Below, one piece after another: positions 1 to 12,354 of a DNA stretch of 64,000 nucleotides. The notes below the pieces were generated by a model, which made no database searches, was not told where the DNA came from, and worked only from the letters and a program-made list of their open reading frames with translations. A program made the translations under genes and the position numbers. Within the stretch, counting starts at the first letter, position 1. The number at the start of each line of letters is the position of its first letter. The stretch covers positions 96,652,185 through 96,716,184 of the forward strand of contig OY755042.1 of assembly GCA_963576565.1 (NCBI GenBank). The letters run 5' to 3'. The stretch is from Aspidapion aeneum (taxonomy: Eukaryota > Arthropoda > Insecta > Coleoptera > Brentidae).

Positions 1-830
1 TTAAACTTTGCTATTACAGCCAAACTTGTTTATGTTCAATTTACCACAGTGTCTAAGAGGCAATTTGCAGCCGTAATAGTTTTCAGAGAACTTGGGTTTA
101 CTTTTATCTTAATTCTTTTTACGGAATACCATTTTCGCGTACTTAGCTTTTTTCTAACACGAAATGTTTTTGTTATGATTTCGCTCCTTTTTTTGATGGA
201 TTTGGATAATATTTAAGTTTTAAAGTAGTAAAATATGCGGAATATTGTTTAAAACTTTTGCGATGCCTTATTTTAAATTATGAGTTTTTAAAAAATTTTC
301 CTATGGTTTTTTTAGTTCCTGTCATCCTTCTAAAGCTCAGTTCTCTAGCGTTTACGTAAGTGGGCAATGTCACTTTTATATAAATTTACATTTATAGGAA
401 AGGGAAGTAAATTAAAATTTTGGTGTTTTTAAATTTTTTCCTATTGTTTTATCAAAGCTCAGCTCTCTTGCGTTTCTGGAAGTGGGCAATGTTACTTTAA
501 TATAACCTGACATGTAAAGGGGAGGGGAGTAAATTAGAATTTTGGGGTTTTTAAATTTTTTCTGTCTGTCAGTCTGCCAAATTTCAGCTCTGTGGCATGT
601 CTGGAAGTACAGTAGAATTTTGATGATCTATACATGAGTGAGAGAGGCAATTTCAACTTTTTTTAAAATTTCGTAACTACTTACTACTTTATGGAAATCC
701 CTGAAACTCGGAGGCATTGTTAACTTTATAAAGGTCTACGACTGTGCAATGTTTGAGTTTCGTAGCTTAGTCCGAAGTAGTTTTAAATAGGTCAAATATG
801 GGCTGAAATATTTCCAGAAAAGGTGGTACC
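1..830. repeat. Dispersed repeat with internal ~130-bp sub-repeats; inverted relative at 42.1-43.0 kb
   Basis: A module reading AAGCTCAG-TCTC-GCGTTT-GGAAGTGGGCAATGT recurs near 335, 465 and 580. The segment around 600-790 is the reverse complement of 42110-42300, and TTCTTTTTACGGAATA at 115-130 recurs at 42895. Confidence 0.7.
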
Positions 831-1167
831 GATGCCGTGCCACCAGATAATTTGTAAGTTTGTGTAACGTGTACCACTTTTAAGATGCCGATAGCGTGTC
901 CCATTTTCGAAGGGATTAAATGCCAAACTCGGTTGCTAATAAAGACAGCGATCTCCAGATTTCACCTTAAATAGCCTAATTACAACAAACCATTATATCT
1001 TATACCTGGAATTTTTTTTCCAGAGTAATAATTGCAACGACCTCAAGTGGCCACTGTATTGGTACCTATTGGTAAATTACTAATCTGCCCTCTGGCCCAT
1101 ACCAGTGTTGATCTAAAGTCAAGATAGTTCCAAATGTGCTAATCTATAAAATATATGTACCTATATT

Positions 1168-1334
1168 CAGTGGCGTATATAGAAAAAGGTTTCGGCGAGG
1201 GGGCCGAGACAGTTTCGGGGGGGCCCGAGACCGTATTTTATGCTATTTTATATTTGTCTTCATGAAATATGTGGAAAATATCAAAAAAATCTTAGCTTCG
1301 GGGGGGGGGCAGGCCCCCCTTATATACGCCACTG
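1168..1334. mobile_element. hAT-type MITE, CAGTGGCGTATATA termini
   Basis: Terminal inverted repeats CAGTGGCGTATATA/TATATACGCCACTG are flanked by perfect 8-bp duplications CCTATATT (1160-1167, 1335-1342). G-rich and C-rich tracts lie just inside the ends. The 8-bp duplication is the hAT hallmark. Confidence 0.88.
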
Positions 1335-1471
1335 CCTATATTATGCAAAATGGACTAAATTGGGTTATTTTTTATTTTTTTGGCACACAGTTTACAGTTA
1401 TTAGTCTTATGTGTAAATTCTTATGTAGTTTACGTACACATTGTAAATAATATTATACTGATACAGTTATA

Positions 1472-1944
1472 TACAGAGTGTTCTAAGTTAAGTTACCACC
1501 ATTGCTAACTTTTTTATAATTAAAGAAGGAAAAAAGTTTTAATTGGCAAACTAGTATAATTTCTGATGCCCTTTAAGATACTTAAATAAAAAATTAGAGA
1601 ACAGCATCGTTATTTGGAGTTTTTGAGTTTTTTCAAAAAACATTAAAAAATAAATAAATTAAGCACCTTGTATTTTATAATTTTTTTTCTTTCAATTCTA
1701 AACAAAAATAGTTTTTGACATTTTTTTTCGAAAGTTAAAAATAATGACGATAATTTAAATTTCTACTAAAAAAAATATAAAATACAATTTTCAAATTAAA
1801 ATTTGTTTCATGTTTTTTGAAAAAACTAGAAAAAGTGACATTGAGAGCGGCAAAAATTCTACTAGTTTGCCAATTTAAACTTTTTTCTATCTTTAATGAT
1901 AACAAAGTTAGCATTGGTGGACACTTAACTTCGAACACCCTGTA
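1472..1944. mobile_element. Foldback MITE with ACAGGGTGT-type ends
   Basis: The ends TACAGAGTGTTC and GAACACCCTGTA face each other. Long inner arms around TTGGCAAACTAGTATAA are repeated inverted near 1850-1920. It is related by its termini to the element at 4556-5134. Confidence 0.75.
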
Positions 1945-2984
1945 TTTGAATATTTTTTCCCTTTTATTTGAGACAAATTAAAAGAAGAAAATATATATTT
2001 TTCCTAACATATTTCCCGGTTCTTGGGGAGGTTGTTGCTGTAAACGGCCATGATTGACAATATTTTTAAAATGTATATAAAAGGGACGGTCCCAAAGAAA
2101 GAACGGGACAGAGGGGCCCCCCATTTCCCAGATAATACCAAATACAAGAAGCACATTCTGTATGAATCCGCAGTTTTTAGCATTTCGGATGCATAGCTGG
2201 CAAATTTACAATCTAAAACATGCTAATTACTTCTCTAACCAATTATAAATAAATTTTGCCTGTGTGCAAGTACTTGATGGTTGCTAATGAACATGGGCGT
2301 ACGCAGTATTAAGCTAAGGGGGGGGGGGGCAAATGCAAAAAATAAAATGGGTATTTATTGAAATAAACAAAAAAATCGAAAACGAAAAAAACAAACATAA
2401 TGATGATGATGATTCATATGTGAGTGGGCCTTGTGGCGCACTTTTGAGTGGTTCCACCACTGTCTGCCTAGCCCTCAGAAAAGGCCGGCTATCAGTTTGG
2501 GTAAGAAACTGTTTAGATCTGAGTCAATCTGAGGTGTACCGAAAGTGTTCTGACGTAAACGTGCAATAGACGGACATTCGCACAGTACATATCTGACTGT
2601 TTCGTCATTCTCCATACAGTCCACATTTGGTCTCTCCTGTTAACCTATACCAGTAAAATCACACAGAAAGTACTTACTTTATGGTAAAACGAAATGTCTG
2701 GGATCTTCAGCGAGTCTGCTTAAAACCTCTTCTTCTACTTGTTTTTTTTTCTGAAACTAATTTCCGGTGTGTACACTCAGCATGCAAAAACCGCTTAATA
2801 TATCCTCTAAAAAGATCGTTCCATGGTACTACATACCAATGCCAAAATACGAGTAAGTAGGGCAGTTTTTGTTGATGGATACGAAAATTTCAGTTGCTTT
2901 GCTACTTCCAAACTCCTCTTTATTATTTTTTTTGTCTCTCCACAAGTTGTACAATAATTCAGCCTCATCATCAAGCCTGTTTAA

Positions 2985-3875
2985 CACTGTGTGAGTGGCG
3001 CTCAATTTTCTAACACGAAGGGTGGCGTGGGGCACTGTGTTCCCCAGTCCAGAAAAAGTGTATTTTTCTTGAATAAACAATATGTTTATCAAAAGTATTG
3101 GTATATTTAAACAAAACTACAATGCTATCAATTCAGTAACATAATATCTGTGGTTCTTAGTGAGTACAAAACTAAAAAGAATAAGCATGGCTCTGGTCAT
3201 CAATCAATTACTAAGTAAACAAGTACAAAACTGAAGAAAACTAATCAGAACCTCAATTTCATTATCGCTATTTTTGTTAGTGGCGTGTTCATAACAGTGC
3301 AATAGTGTTCCGAACGTGCCAATTCATCCAGTGCTTCATTACGTAACTCGCTAATAGCAAATTCTTGTTCAAAATTATGTTCTAGAGTATCATCAAGTTC
3401 TAGCTCAGTATCGGAATCATAAATTTCTCATTACACATCATCTACATTTTCATCTTCCGAGCTAGATTCTGACCACTCATTAGCGTCTTCTTTTTGTTCC
3501 AATTCCTCCAACCATTTTATCCACTGATTTGGATCCTTACTACCTTTCACAGGATGGGCCATTGTGTAACTCTGTAAATATACCAATGATTACCCTCAGA
3601 ATGTGTAAAATAAAGCCGTGAAAAATTACAAAAGAAATAAATTGAGAAACACAATTATCACGCGAGTGGTGGCGTGGGGCACTGTGTAACCCCACTGCAA
3701 ACTTACTTGCGAAATAGACTGTCGCACATAAAACAACGTAGTACACCCTGATACGCTGCAAATCTTACTGTTGAAGATTACCTGAATCTGCGTAGACATA
3801 CCTGCGCCCACTCCGAAAATATAGACACGCAAACCTGTCGTGGGGCACTGTATGCCCCACGCCACCCATGCAGTG
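2985..3875 (-). mobile_element. piggyBac-like element nested in the hAT
   Basis: TTAA sits at both ends (2981-2984, 3876-3879), with termini CACTGTGTGAGTGGCG and the reverse complement CACTGCATGGGTGGCG. The motif GTGGCGTGGGGCACTGT recurs subterminally on both sides. TTAA target use is diagnostic of piggyBac. Confidence 0.82.
3240..3562 (-). pseudogene. piggyBac transposase N-terminal remnant
   Basis: From an ATG at 3562 the minus strand reads MAHPVKGSKDPNQWIKWLEE, then an acidic Ser/Glu/Asp-rich segment, stop codons, and YDSDTELELDDTLE. An acidic low-complexity N-terminus is usual for piggyBac transposases. The catalytic DDD domain is missing, so this is a deletion derivative. Confidence 0.65.
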
Positions 3876-3879
3876 TTAA

Positions 3880-4490
3880 ATGATAACATTCTGAAAATTG
3901 TTTAATGTGTATCTTAAATTTACTGGCTGACGATGATGTTAAATGTCCAATATAACAAACGGATGTAGTGCCAATAGTTCGAAGCTGGTAGATTTTTTAT
4001 CAGAAAAGCGATGCTCCAAATAAGGTATAAACAAATATTTTTTGCAGAACTCTGGTGGGATATTTGCTGGAACATTCAAACGATTTTACTGTCGCCCAAC
4101 TATTGTTGACATGTGTAACTCTATTCAGAGGTTTTCGCCATATGCTGGCTTCAGCTAAGATAGTGTTCATGACTTCCTGTGCAGATTCGCGATGATGTTT
4201 AATTTGATCCAAAAACATTCAACTAATTGAATTTCTTTGATTTGATCTAATACTCTTTTAATGTGATTTCCACATTGCAATAAATTTAAACATTTAGGTT
4301 GCGAGATATTGGGCACAGGTTTCAATACCGCCCTTGTTGAAGCACTGTAAAGCTGAAATGCCACCTATCTAGTTGCAGATTTGCCGTTTTCTGATAATTT
4401 TTAACGGCCTTCACAGATACCCAAAAAGTTGTCTTTAAATACAGCAATACTTTTGTTTTTACAGACCATCTTGTCTCACAGGAGAGGAAT
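3880..4490 (-). pseudogene. hAT transposase remnant, central part
   Basis: Shifted frames read NHIKRVLDQIKEIQLV, HHRESAQEVMNTILAEASIW and then GRQ-NR-NVPANIPPEFC with FIPYLEHRFSDK. This order (RQ-x-NR, then E-[YF]-x4-[IF]-IPYL) is seen in transposases related to zinc finger MYM-type 1 and the 52-kDa repressor-like proteins. At least one internal stop and one frameshift are present. The likely C-terminal continuation (RLDDEAELLYNLWRDK) lies at 2980-2830, beyond the piggyBac insertion. Confidence 0.6.
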
Positions 4491-4555
4491 ATTTGAACCA
4501 TACTTTCTTTATAAAATTTAATTCACAGAAAAAACGAATTGTATCCTCTACAGTA

Positions 4556-5134
4556 TACAGGGTGTTTCACGAACATCGAAACAAAGCCCTTTTTGGGTTC
4601 GTTCGAGTGCGAATTTGGGGAAGCGCTCGGACACGTCGATTTTGTTTGCGAGGGGGACACTTTTTGGCTTTCTTGAAATTTTTGTAGCACGAACCCCCTT
4701 CGAGGGTTATACTTTACCCCTATATTTTGAATAGGGAAAGTGGGTCTAGTGATACCTTGTTTTGAAGCTCTCTTGGATATCTTTACAACCGTGTAAAAAT
4801 TTCGAAAATCCATCAATTAGTTTCTGAGATATTTGCTTTGAAATTTTCAAATTTAACATGGAATGATAAAATAAAAATTAATTTCGAAAAATAAAAAATT
4901 CCAATTGAATTTTTATTTTATCAGTCCATGCTAAATTTGAAAGATTTTTGAAATTTTTACACGGTTGTAAGGACATTCAAAAGGCCATCAAAACAAGGTA
5001 TCACTAGACCCACTTTCCCTATTCAAAATATAGGGGTAAAGTATACCCTTCGAAGGGGGTTCGTACTACAAAAATTTCAAGATAGGCAAAAAGTGTCCCC
5101 CTGGCAAACCAAATCGACTTGTCCACACCCTGTA
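4556..5134. mobile_element. Foldback MITE, long arms, ACAGGGTGT ends
   Basis: Arms of about 260 bp pair across the element: GGGAAAGTGGGTCTAGTGAT near 4735 faces its complement near 5010. TATACAGGGTG opens it and CACCCTGTATA closes it. The centre is an AT-rich spacer. Confidence 0.8.
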
Positions 5135-5136
5135 TA

Positions 5137-5395
5137 TTATGTAAAACCAACAGAAGCAACTACTCCGAGGCTTTGAATTATACTGACGGTTTGATGCTTT
5201 CGTTGGGAACTTGTTAAAAATATTAATTAAATTAATTAAAAAATTAACTAGTTTATTATTTTTTTGATTTCCAGAGTTAGAGAATTATTATTATTAACAA
5301 GTTCCCTACGAAAGCATCAAACCATCAGTATAATTCAATGCCGGTAGGGGTATTTTCCCTCGGAGTAGTTGTTTCTGTTGGTTTTACACAACTTA
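5137..5395. repeat. Inverted repeat (foldback)
   Basis: GTAAAACCAACAGAAGCAAC at the left pairs with its complement ending near 5392. A second pair is AAGCATCAAACC near 5310 against GGTTTGATGCTTTC near 5190. It lies directly before the hammerhead-like motif at 5425. Confidence 0.8.
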
Positions 5396-5424
5396 TACTC
5401 TATACACGGAGCTACCGCCGGCAT

Positions 5425-5464
5425 TCACCTGAGGAAGGTCCAAAAAGGCCGAAACCGGTCGTGG
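5425..5464 (+). ncRNA. Hammerhead-ribozyme-like motif
   Basis: TCAC pairs with GTGG as stem I. CTGAGGA at 5429-5435 matches the CUGANGA box. GGTC/GGCC makes stem II. Then GAA, the palindrome ACCGGT as stem III, and C. The full order matches a minimal hammerhead; activity is untested. Confidence 0.5.
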
Positions 5465-5925
5465 ATTGGCATGGATGACTGTTCCTGCAGATTGTCAGGA
5501 CGTGTTCCAAACACGGATCATTCGTGTCCTTGTGATCGACGTTGGAGAGAGTGAAAACCGAATATTTTTTTATCCTGTATATTGTTAGGAATAAGTATAA
5601 TGTTATGTAGATAGGTTATCGTGCTAACTTGATTGTTTTGTTTGAAAATTGGTAAATTATTTAATTATTTTTAACATTTAGGGGGGGGCTGCTCCTCGCT
5701 GCGTACGCCTATGCTAATGTACATGGTATGCCTTGGCACTAATTGAATAGTGTGATGAATCCATCGGTGATGTGTCAGAATACAAATAATTATGTGTAAT
5801 TTGAATTTAAAAAGTAATTTAAATTTGGTTAGTTCTATTTTTATTGCACAATTATATAGCTGGTACCTCTTATTTTACTTTATTCTCAACAAGTGGGGTG
5901 GCTTATCTCGCCCTTGATCTTATGG

Positions 5926-7931
5926 CAGGGGCGTGCTTAACTTTTTGGTTGCCTAAGGCAAAAGGAAAAAATGCTGCACCTCATTTAAAAATAAACATCT
6001 CGTTCAATTGTTTTTTTTTGCACCCTAGAAACTAGAATTTGTTTTATGCACTTTGGATATTGAAAGTGTACACTCAGTCCCTCTTTTGAGGTATTAAAAT
6101 TATACTTTTCAATCTTTCCAAAGATGCTAGCTGCTAAACTAGCCAGGCCATTTTGGGGGAGCTGGAGCTTAAGACATAAAATTTTAAAAAAATTAAGTTC
6201 TTTTTGGCGAAAATGGCGCTACAAAAGAAAATGTTTTCAAATACTCCGTTTAAAATACGAGCCGTTATGTTTTTTATTACTACCCAGGTAGCAAAGTCAC
6301 GTTTTTTAAACGTAAAAACAGGTCATTTTTATTGACCATTGACGTCTCTAATCTGACGTGCAAATGACCTTTAAATGACGTTTAAAAGACACAACCAAAA
6401 TGACGCCATTTTTAGACGTTTTAAAGACGTCAGCACTATGACGTATTTGGGACCAAATCAGAACATTAGACACACACACACAGACACAAACCTATTTATG
6501 ACTTTTTTTAAACTCGTCTGAATATATGAAGTATTCCCTGCAGTTGAGAACACTGAAGAACTTAGACCAGAAGGTGACTCTTCTGTGACTTAGACCTGGA
6601 AGTACTGGAACAGGGACAGCGGTGTTCGTCGGTGAGGTACAGATCAAAATAGACCTATACCTAGACTTACACATCTCCACCTTGAAGCGAAAGAAGCCTC
6701 GAAGTTTGTCTTGATTTAATATTTAATTTATTTTACATACGTACCCCCACATTCCGTATAAATCCGGTACTGACTGGGGCACCATCTATGTAAGTATGAG
6801 TGTATGTCCCTTGGACAAAGTGTGCAGTAAGGGTAGTGACCAATATATGACGTTTTTCAGATGTCAAAAACTACACTACGAAAAGACGTCAAGTAACTGA
6901 CGCCTTAAAGACAACATTTTTTGGTAGATGACCTGCTGGTCATCTAAATGACCACTTTTCGACGAAAAAAAGACGTCATTTGATGACCCCTTGCTACCTG
7001 GGTAATTATATAACCTACTGCAGAAAAACTTTTTAGGAATAAAATAAGTAACACCGATAACTGTAAAAAATGTGGCTTAACTGAAAATTTAATTCATAAG
7101 TTAAAAATTTTACAAATAACAATAGCTCGTGGTGGTGGGTTAAAAATTTAATTAAAAAAAAAAAATAGGCCAGTTTAAATCAGTAAAACGTTTTCGACTT
7201 TTTTGTATTTTCTTTAATGTTTTACAACCTGGAAAATCCTAAAAACACTACTGATGAGTTTAAAGACTTTATTAGAATGATAAGAAACAAATTAATTTCA
7301 AATAAGGAAATTAAAAATTTTTCGAAAAAAATATTTACTTTCTAAAAAAGAAGTGTACTTACTATAAGTATATATATTTTTATTGTAAATATTAATTTGT
7401 AAGATAATTTATATAATAAAGGTATTATAAAAAAATATATAAAAAAGACTATTGAAAAATTAAAAACAATAGCGCGTCAGGTAAAACTGTTATAAAAATA
7501 AAGTACATTTTGAAAAAAATCGCATTGTATTGATATAATGAAAATATTGACGCTGCAGACGAAAAACTGAGAAATATTAAGTATTTTTTAAGAAATCGGC
7601 GCCACAGTAGAAAATGTTTAGGAAAAAGAAAATGGGGGTAAGCAAAAATTTCAGAAAAATAAAATAATTTTTTTTTGGCAAAAATGGTATCAAATGAACA
7701 AGTTTTGTATAGTTTCTAAAGAGCCTAGTCAGAAATTTTTACTGACTTATATGCAGAGATAGTTCATCTCTGATAAATTATGCCCATTTCGTTTGGGAAA
7801 AGTTGCTTGCCCAGAAGTTTTGGTTTTTATTGCAGATTATTTAATTGTTTAGAGTTTTTAAAATGTTAAAATTTGGTTGCTTTCTGAAGGGGGTTGCCTT
7901 AGGCAGCTGCCTCACCCTTTGGCACGCCCCT
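5926..7931. mobile_element. hAT-type element, CAGGGGCGTGC termini
   Basis: CAGGGGCGTGC opens it and GCACGCCCCT closes it. The flanking 8-mers TCTTATGG and TCTTACGA differ at two bases. The subterminal motif GCCTAAGGCA recurs inverted as GCCTTAGGCAG near the right end. No coding sequence is recognised. A CCCAGGTAGCAA element is nested inside. Confidence 0.68.
6283..7002. mobile_element. CCCAGGTAGCAA element with GACGT-rich subterminal arrays
   Basis: Perfect ends CCCAGGTAGCAA/TTGCTACCTGGG are flanked by TA on both sides. Arrays of GACGT and TGACG steps lie just inside both ends and flank a unique core at about 6430-6840. Confidence 0.78.
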
Positions 7932-8229
7932 TCTTACGACGACGAGACAAGGGGGTTATTAACTTAACAAAATCTATTTTTGTGCCCTAGGATCAAAAAA
8001 ATATTCACGTTTTATCCCTTGGTATTTTTTTCATCCTTGTAATTCGGGATAAAAAGTGCACTATAAAAGAAAAAAACGCGTCTAATCCTTGTAAAGAAAG
8101 TGTACATTTATTTATCCCTTGTTGTATATTATACGATATCAGGCACACTAAGGAATAAAAAGATCGTAACATATGAATTAGTAAGTTACTAGTCGTACTT
8201 TTATATTTAATTCTTGAAGACTCAAATAA

Positions 8230-9030
8230 TAGGGTCAAGTGGTGTAAAAGTGAGACACCCAAAATCCCGTTGAAAAATGAGACACATAAATAAAAAATAC
8301 TAATAATTGAATTCCGATAGATTTTCTGTTATAAACTGAGCAGCAGTTGTAAGGATCTCATGCCTACAATTTATTTTTCTTTTTTATAAAAAATAGGCTC
8401 ATAATTAAAGTTAAAAAATCCATAGCTTTATTTGTGGTATAAAACCTTTAAAAACGTTACCGAAACTTTTGTCGTGTGAGTTCGTAGATCGGTTTTCCTA
8501 CAAATAAATACTTTTGCACTTATTAGATGTATTTAAGTAAAGAAAAAACAAAAACTTGTGTCTCAATTTTACCCTGAATGTCTTATTTTTGGTTTATACG
8601 GCGATCCGACTATTTATACGTGAATTTTATCACAGTCTCATATTTCGCCTTACCTGTTTCATTGTTGAACTTTTTCAAGGTAAAATATGAGACAAAATTT
8701 AATTTTTTTCTCATATAGGTCAAATTTCTATGTTTTTACGTTTGCAATATTAGACACTTATTGGAATAAAACCTGACCTTATTTAAACATCGACCCTATG
8801 GTGACAGATTTGCATATAAAAAGCAGCTGCTTTGCTTCAAAATTCGGCCTTTGTGTATTAAAAAACCGGATTTATTAGTGTCGGTACTTATTAAATGAAA
8901 GTTAGCGTCTTCATTATTAAATTTGGCTTTGGTATGTCAGTTTTGAGAGGTCAGCTGTTTTCTGTGTAAATGTGTCAAAATAAAGTCGACTCTAAAATAA
9001 AGTCAGGTTTTATTCCAAGTCCCTATTTTT
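8230..9030. repeat. AT-rich repeat region with a small inverted repeat (8757-9023)
   Basis: TTGGAATAAAACCTGAC near 8762 is repeated inverted near 9002-9019, so 8757-9023 looks like a small MITE. The rest holds repeated TGAGAC steps. No coding sequence is visible. Confidence 0.5.
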
Positions 9031-10003
9031 CTGATTATCGCTATCGCTATGACTCTAAAATAATCTCTGGGAATTAAAAATAATTTCTTAGGCCCTAAAG
9101 ACTAAAAAGCAATTTTTGACTCCCATGCCCACGCAACCATTTTTAGGAACCATCTTTAATTTCGGATGGTATTCCACAACTGACCTGACTTAACATTATA
9201 AAATATTTCTATCAAAGCAATTAAAAAAAAAATGTAGATAAGTATTTATATGCAATATTTATGCAATATTGCAGTAATTTTGCAGAAAGAGTAATCGCTC
9301 ATTTTGGTTTTCTGGGTTTTATATAATATTAAATTATTGGCAACTAGTCACGCGAAAAATTGTATAAACATTGCACATAAACTTTATTAATTTAATAAAT
9401 GTGAATATAACGTTTTTTTCCTGAAGTATATGCCATAATATTTTGAAACTTATAGGTATGTAGGTGCACGGTAACAAAAATTGTATTAAATCAAAGCAAA
9501 TTGCTTTGAAGTAAAATAATTTGTGCTTTCCTATTCACCAAGAGAATATTTTTTTGATATAGCACAAAAAATGTCTGGCCTCTTTATTTTAATGTGAAAC
9601 AGAAATTGTATTATTATAAATTGGAACTGAATTAATCTAAGGCACCGTTTTCTCTGGAAACAAAATAATATTTATATGAAGACAAATTGCTTTGTTACAA
9701 AATGGAGTATACTGAAACAAAAAAATTAAAGAAGAAAAATAAAGTCTCATTTCAAGATTAAGCGTTGAACTAAAAAGAAATATTTTAATTCAAAACAAAT
9801 TGTTTAACGTGAAACAATTTATTCAAGAAAAGTACGTGTTTTCATTGCAGATAAAATTTTTTACCGTGTGTATAAAATATATTTCGCACTTTAGGGCATA
9901 CACTTTTTATCCTGAATTTTAGTGGTAAAAGTTTTACCTTTTACCCCCGGGATCAAAAGTAACGATTCTGGTACAAAAAGTAAAAAATTGAGATGAATAG
10001 TAC
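9031..10003. other. AT-rich non-coding stretch
   Basis: I see no credible gene, RNA or bounded element here, only AT-rich sequence with short frames. Confidence 0.6.
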
Positions 10004-10744
10004 CAGATCAGGGATTAAAGATATAATCTTAGAATGCCGTAAAAACCAAAAAACTCTAAAAAATAGAAAAAAATTACGAAAAAATCAGTCAAAATATCTT
10101 TTAGTGCCACTTTAATCTTTTGGTATATAAGATACTATTTGCTAGTAAATAAGTTATACAAATTAAAATTAAAACTAAAAAAAAGGAGCTAATAAAGGAT
10201 TTTTGGGGCTCTCCGTATCGAATTGCAATTTTTTGTTATATTTAAATATGTAAGTATGCAACAAAAATGTCAAAAAGTTGGAAAATATAAACCTCGCGTG
10301 TGTGTCTTTTTAATCTATCAAAAAATTGTGGCATTAGCCAAGTTCCTCTACAATTTTTTGTTATTATTAAAGTAACAGATCAGGGATTAAAGATATAATC
10401 TTAGAATGCCGTAAAAATCAAAAAACTCTAAAAAATAGAAAAAAAAATACGAAAAAATCAGTCAAAATGCCTTTTAGTGCCACTTTAATCTTTTGGTATA
10501 TAAGATACTATTTGCTAGTAAATAAGTTATACAAATTAAAATTAAAACTAAAAAAAAGGAGCTAATAAAGGATTTTTGGGGCTCTCCGTATCGAATTGCA
10601 ATTTTTTGTTATATTTAAATATGTAAGTATGCAACAAAAATGTCAAAAAGTTGGAAAATATAAACCTCGCGTGTGTGTCTTTTTAATCTATCAAAAAATT
10701 GTGGCATTAGCCACGTTCGTCTACAATTTTTTGTTATTATTAAA
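10004..10744. repeat. 372-bp tandem duplication, two copies
   Basis: Copy 1 (10004-10375) and copy 2 (10376-10744) both start CAGATCAGGGATTAAAGA and differ at only a handful of bases, so the duplication is recent or an assembly duplication. Confidence 0.92.
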
Positions 10745-10769
10745 CAAGGATAAAAAGTACACTTTTGTG

Positions 10770-10954
10770 CAAGCGCAGATCTGGGTGAAAATCTAGGGGG
10801 GGTAATAGTCGACGAAAAAATTATTTGTATTATAATTTTTTTTTCTAGGGGGGGATAATTCGCCTATTTTCCCTTTAATCAATAAAAAAAGTGCATATTT
10901 TTTGTTCTAGGGGGGTAATTACCACGTTACCCCCCCCCCTCAAATCCGTGCTTG
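10770..10954. mobile_element. hAT-type MITE, CAAGC termini
   Basis: The ends CAAGCGCAGATCTG and CAAATCCGTGCTTG are flanked by perfect 8-bp duplications CTTTTGTG (10762-10769, 10955-10962). Long G tracts on the left and a C tract on the right lie inside the ends. Confidence 0.82.
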
Positions 10955-10962
10955 CTTTTGTG

Positions 10963-11789
10963 CTCGTATAGGGAAAAGGGGGCAATATGGGGTACTTAAT
11001 TTTAAAGGCTAATTTCTCCTATCACTATTGCGTTCCTCCTTTAGAATTAACTTGGCTAGATATGTTTTAATTTGAAGTTTAAGCGATTTAGAACCCCATC
11101 ATAATTTTATTTTTGTAAAAAGTTCACTTTGCCCTATATTGCCCCGCAGGGGGGGAAAATAGGGTACCTATTTGTTGCAAAACGGGCGGGGCGGTTGTGA
11201 ATTTTAGAGTCAATAATTTTGTAAGATAAGTTGTATTTATTAAAAAACTAACCAAGATTAAAATACTTTTTTAAAAAATAAAAAGTTATAAAAAATACAT
11301 TTATAATAATAAAATAATTTACAAAATTTATAAAGAATTACACCGACCTAGTCATCGCTGTCGAATTTGGCGCCCATATTGTCAAAGACAACATAAAATA
11401 CAACTTTTAGTAATGGAACAAAAATCATACACGTAAATTGCTAAATTTACGGGCAACGAGTTTAATTATGAATAATACAATAATAACATTCAATTTTCAA
11501 TTCAATTTATTCAAAAAAGAGTGATAAATTTACAATATGTTTGTTTCTAGTAGCTAAAATACAAATTTTGTCACTATAGAGTTCTTTTGAGCAAGCACCA
11601 TAGGTATGGAATACCTGTATGTACTTGTTGCACACCTACATAAATATTTATTCATCAATACCTACTTTTTTCAGATCAATAAGGTAAAATCATAATAAAA
11701 AAAAACTTAAAAATCTAAGAAAAAAAATGTAAATTTTAAAATACAAAAAATTAACGACCATGACGAATAAAAGCTAACAGTGTGATTAG
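10963..11789. other. AT-rich non-coding stretch
   Basis: No gene is supported. The sequence is AT-rich and lies between a MITE and a LINE fragment. Confidence 0.55.
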
Positions 11790-11948
11790 TATAAATTAAG
11801 GATTGTATGCGAATTTTTTGAGAAAAATGTTTTTAACTCTAGCTTAAAATGTTTTTTGTTTTTTATTTACCTTATATCCATAGGAAACTTGTTATATATT
11901 TTTAGGCCTAGGTAGGTAACAAAATGCTGTCCCATGTTATGTGATATA

Positions 11949-12134
11949 CAGTCGAACCTCTCTAACTCGAACCTCTATAACTCGAACCTCTCTATAACTC
12001 GAACCTTTTAAGCGGTCCCTGCGCTTTTTACATGTATTTTAACCCATGTAACTCGAGTTTCTATAACTCGAACTCTCCATAACTCGAACTGTTTTGGTTG
12101 TCCCTTCAGGTTCGAGTTATAGAGGTTCGACTGT
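11949..12134. mobile_element. pogo/Tigger-type MITE
   Basis: CAGTCGAACCTCT and its inverse AGAGGTTCGACTG form the ends, each flanked by TA. Inner CGAACCTCTATAACT units repeat. The AACTCGAA style is typical of pogo-class MITEs. Confidence 0.85.
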
Positions 12135-12354
12135 ATATTGGTACTTAATGTTTAAGTGAATAAAATTACACACAGTCAAAACATAAAGACTTTTTAGATC
12201 TAAAATTTCGGAATAAAATAAATGAGTTGGGTACAATCGTGGTTTTTGCAAAGTAATTTTAACAATGTAATTTTGTATTCGTTTTAATTGTTTTAAATGA
12301 ACATTGTATGCCGCCCCCCAGACTAGAATTCCGTATCCTATCAAAGGCTCCACT

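Larger units (their letters stand above)
2292..5713 (-). mobile_element. Decayed autonomous hAT element (ZMYM1/P52rIPK-like transposase)
   Basis: The termini CATGGGCGTACGCAG and CTGCGTACGCCTATG are flanked by 8-bp duplications differing at one base (CTAATGAA 2284-2291, CTAATGTA 5714-5721). The minus strand carries broken transposase sequence (about 4500-3880, then 2980-2830). The element is inflated by a nested piggyBac, an ACAGGGTGT foldback and another inverted repeat. Confidence 0.82.

Noticed and set aside
1136..1450. 104-codon + strand open frame
   Set aside because: It runs through a MITE with G tracts and both of its duplications, so it is chance.
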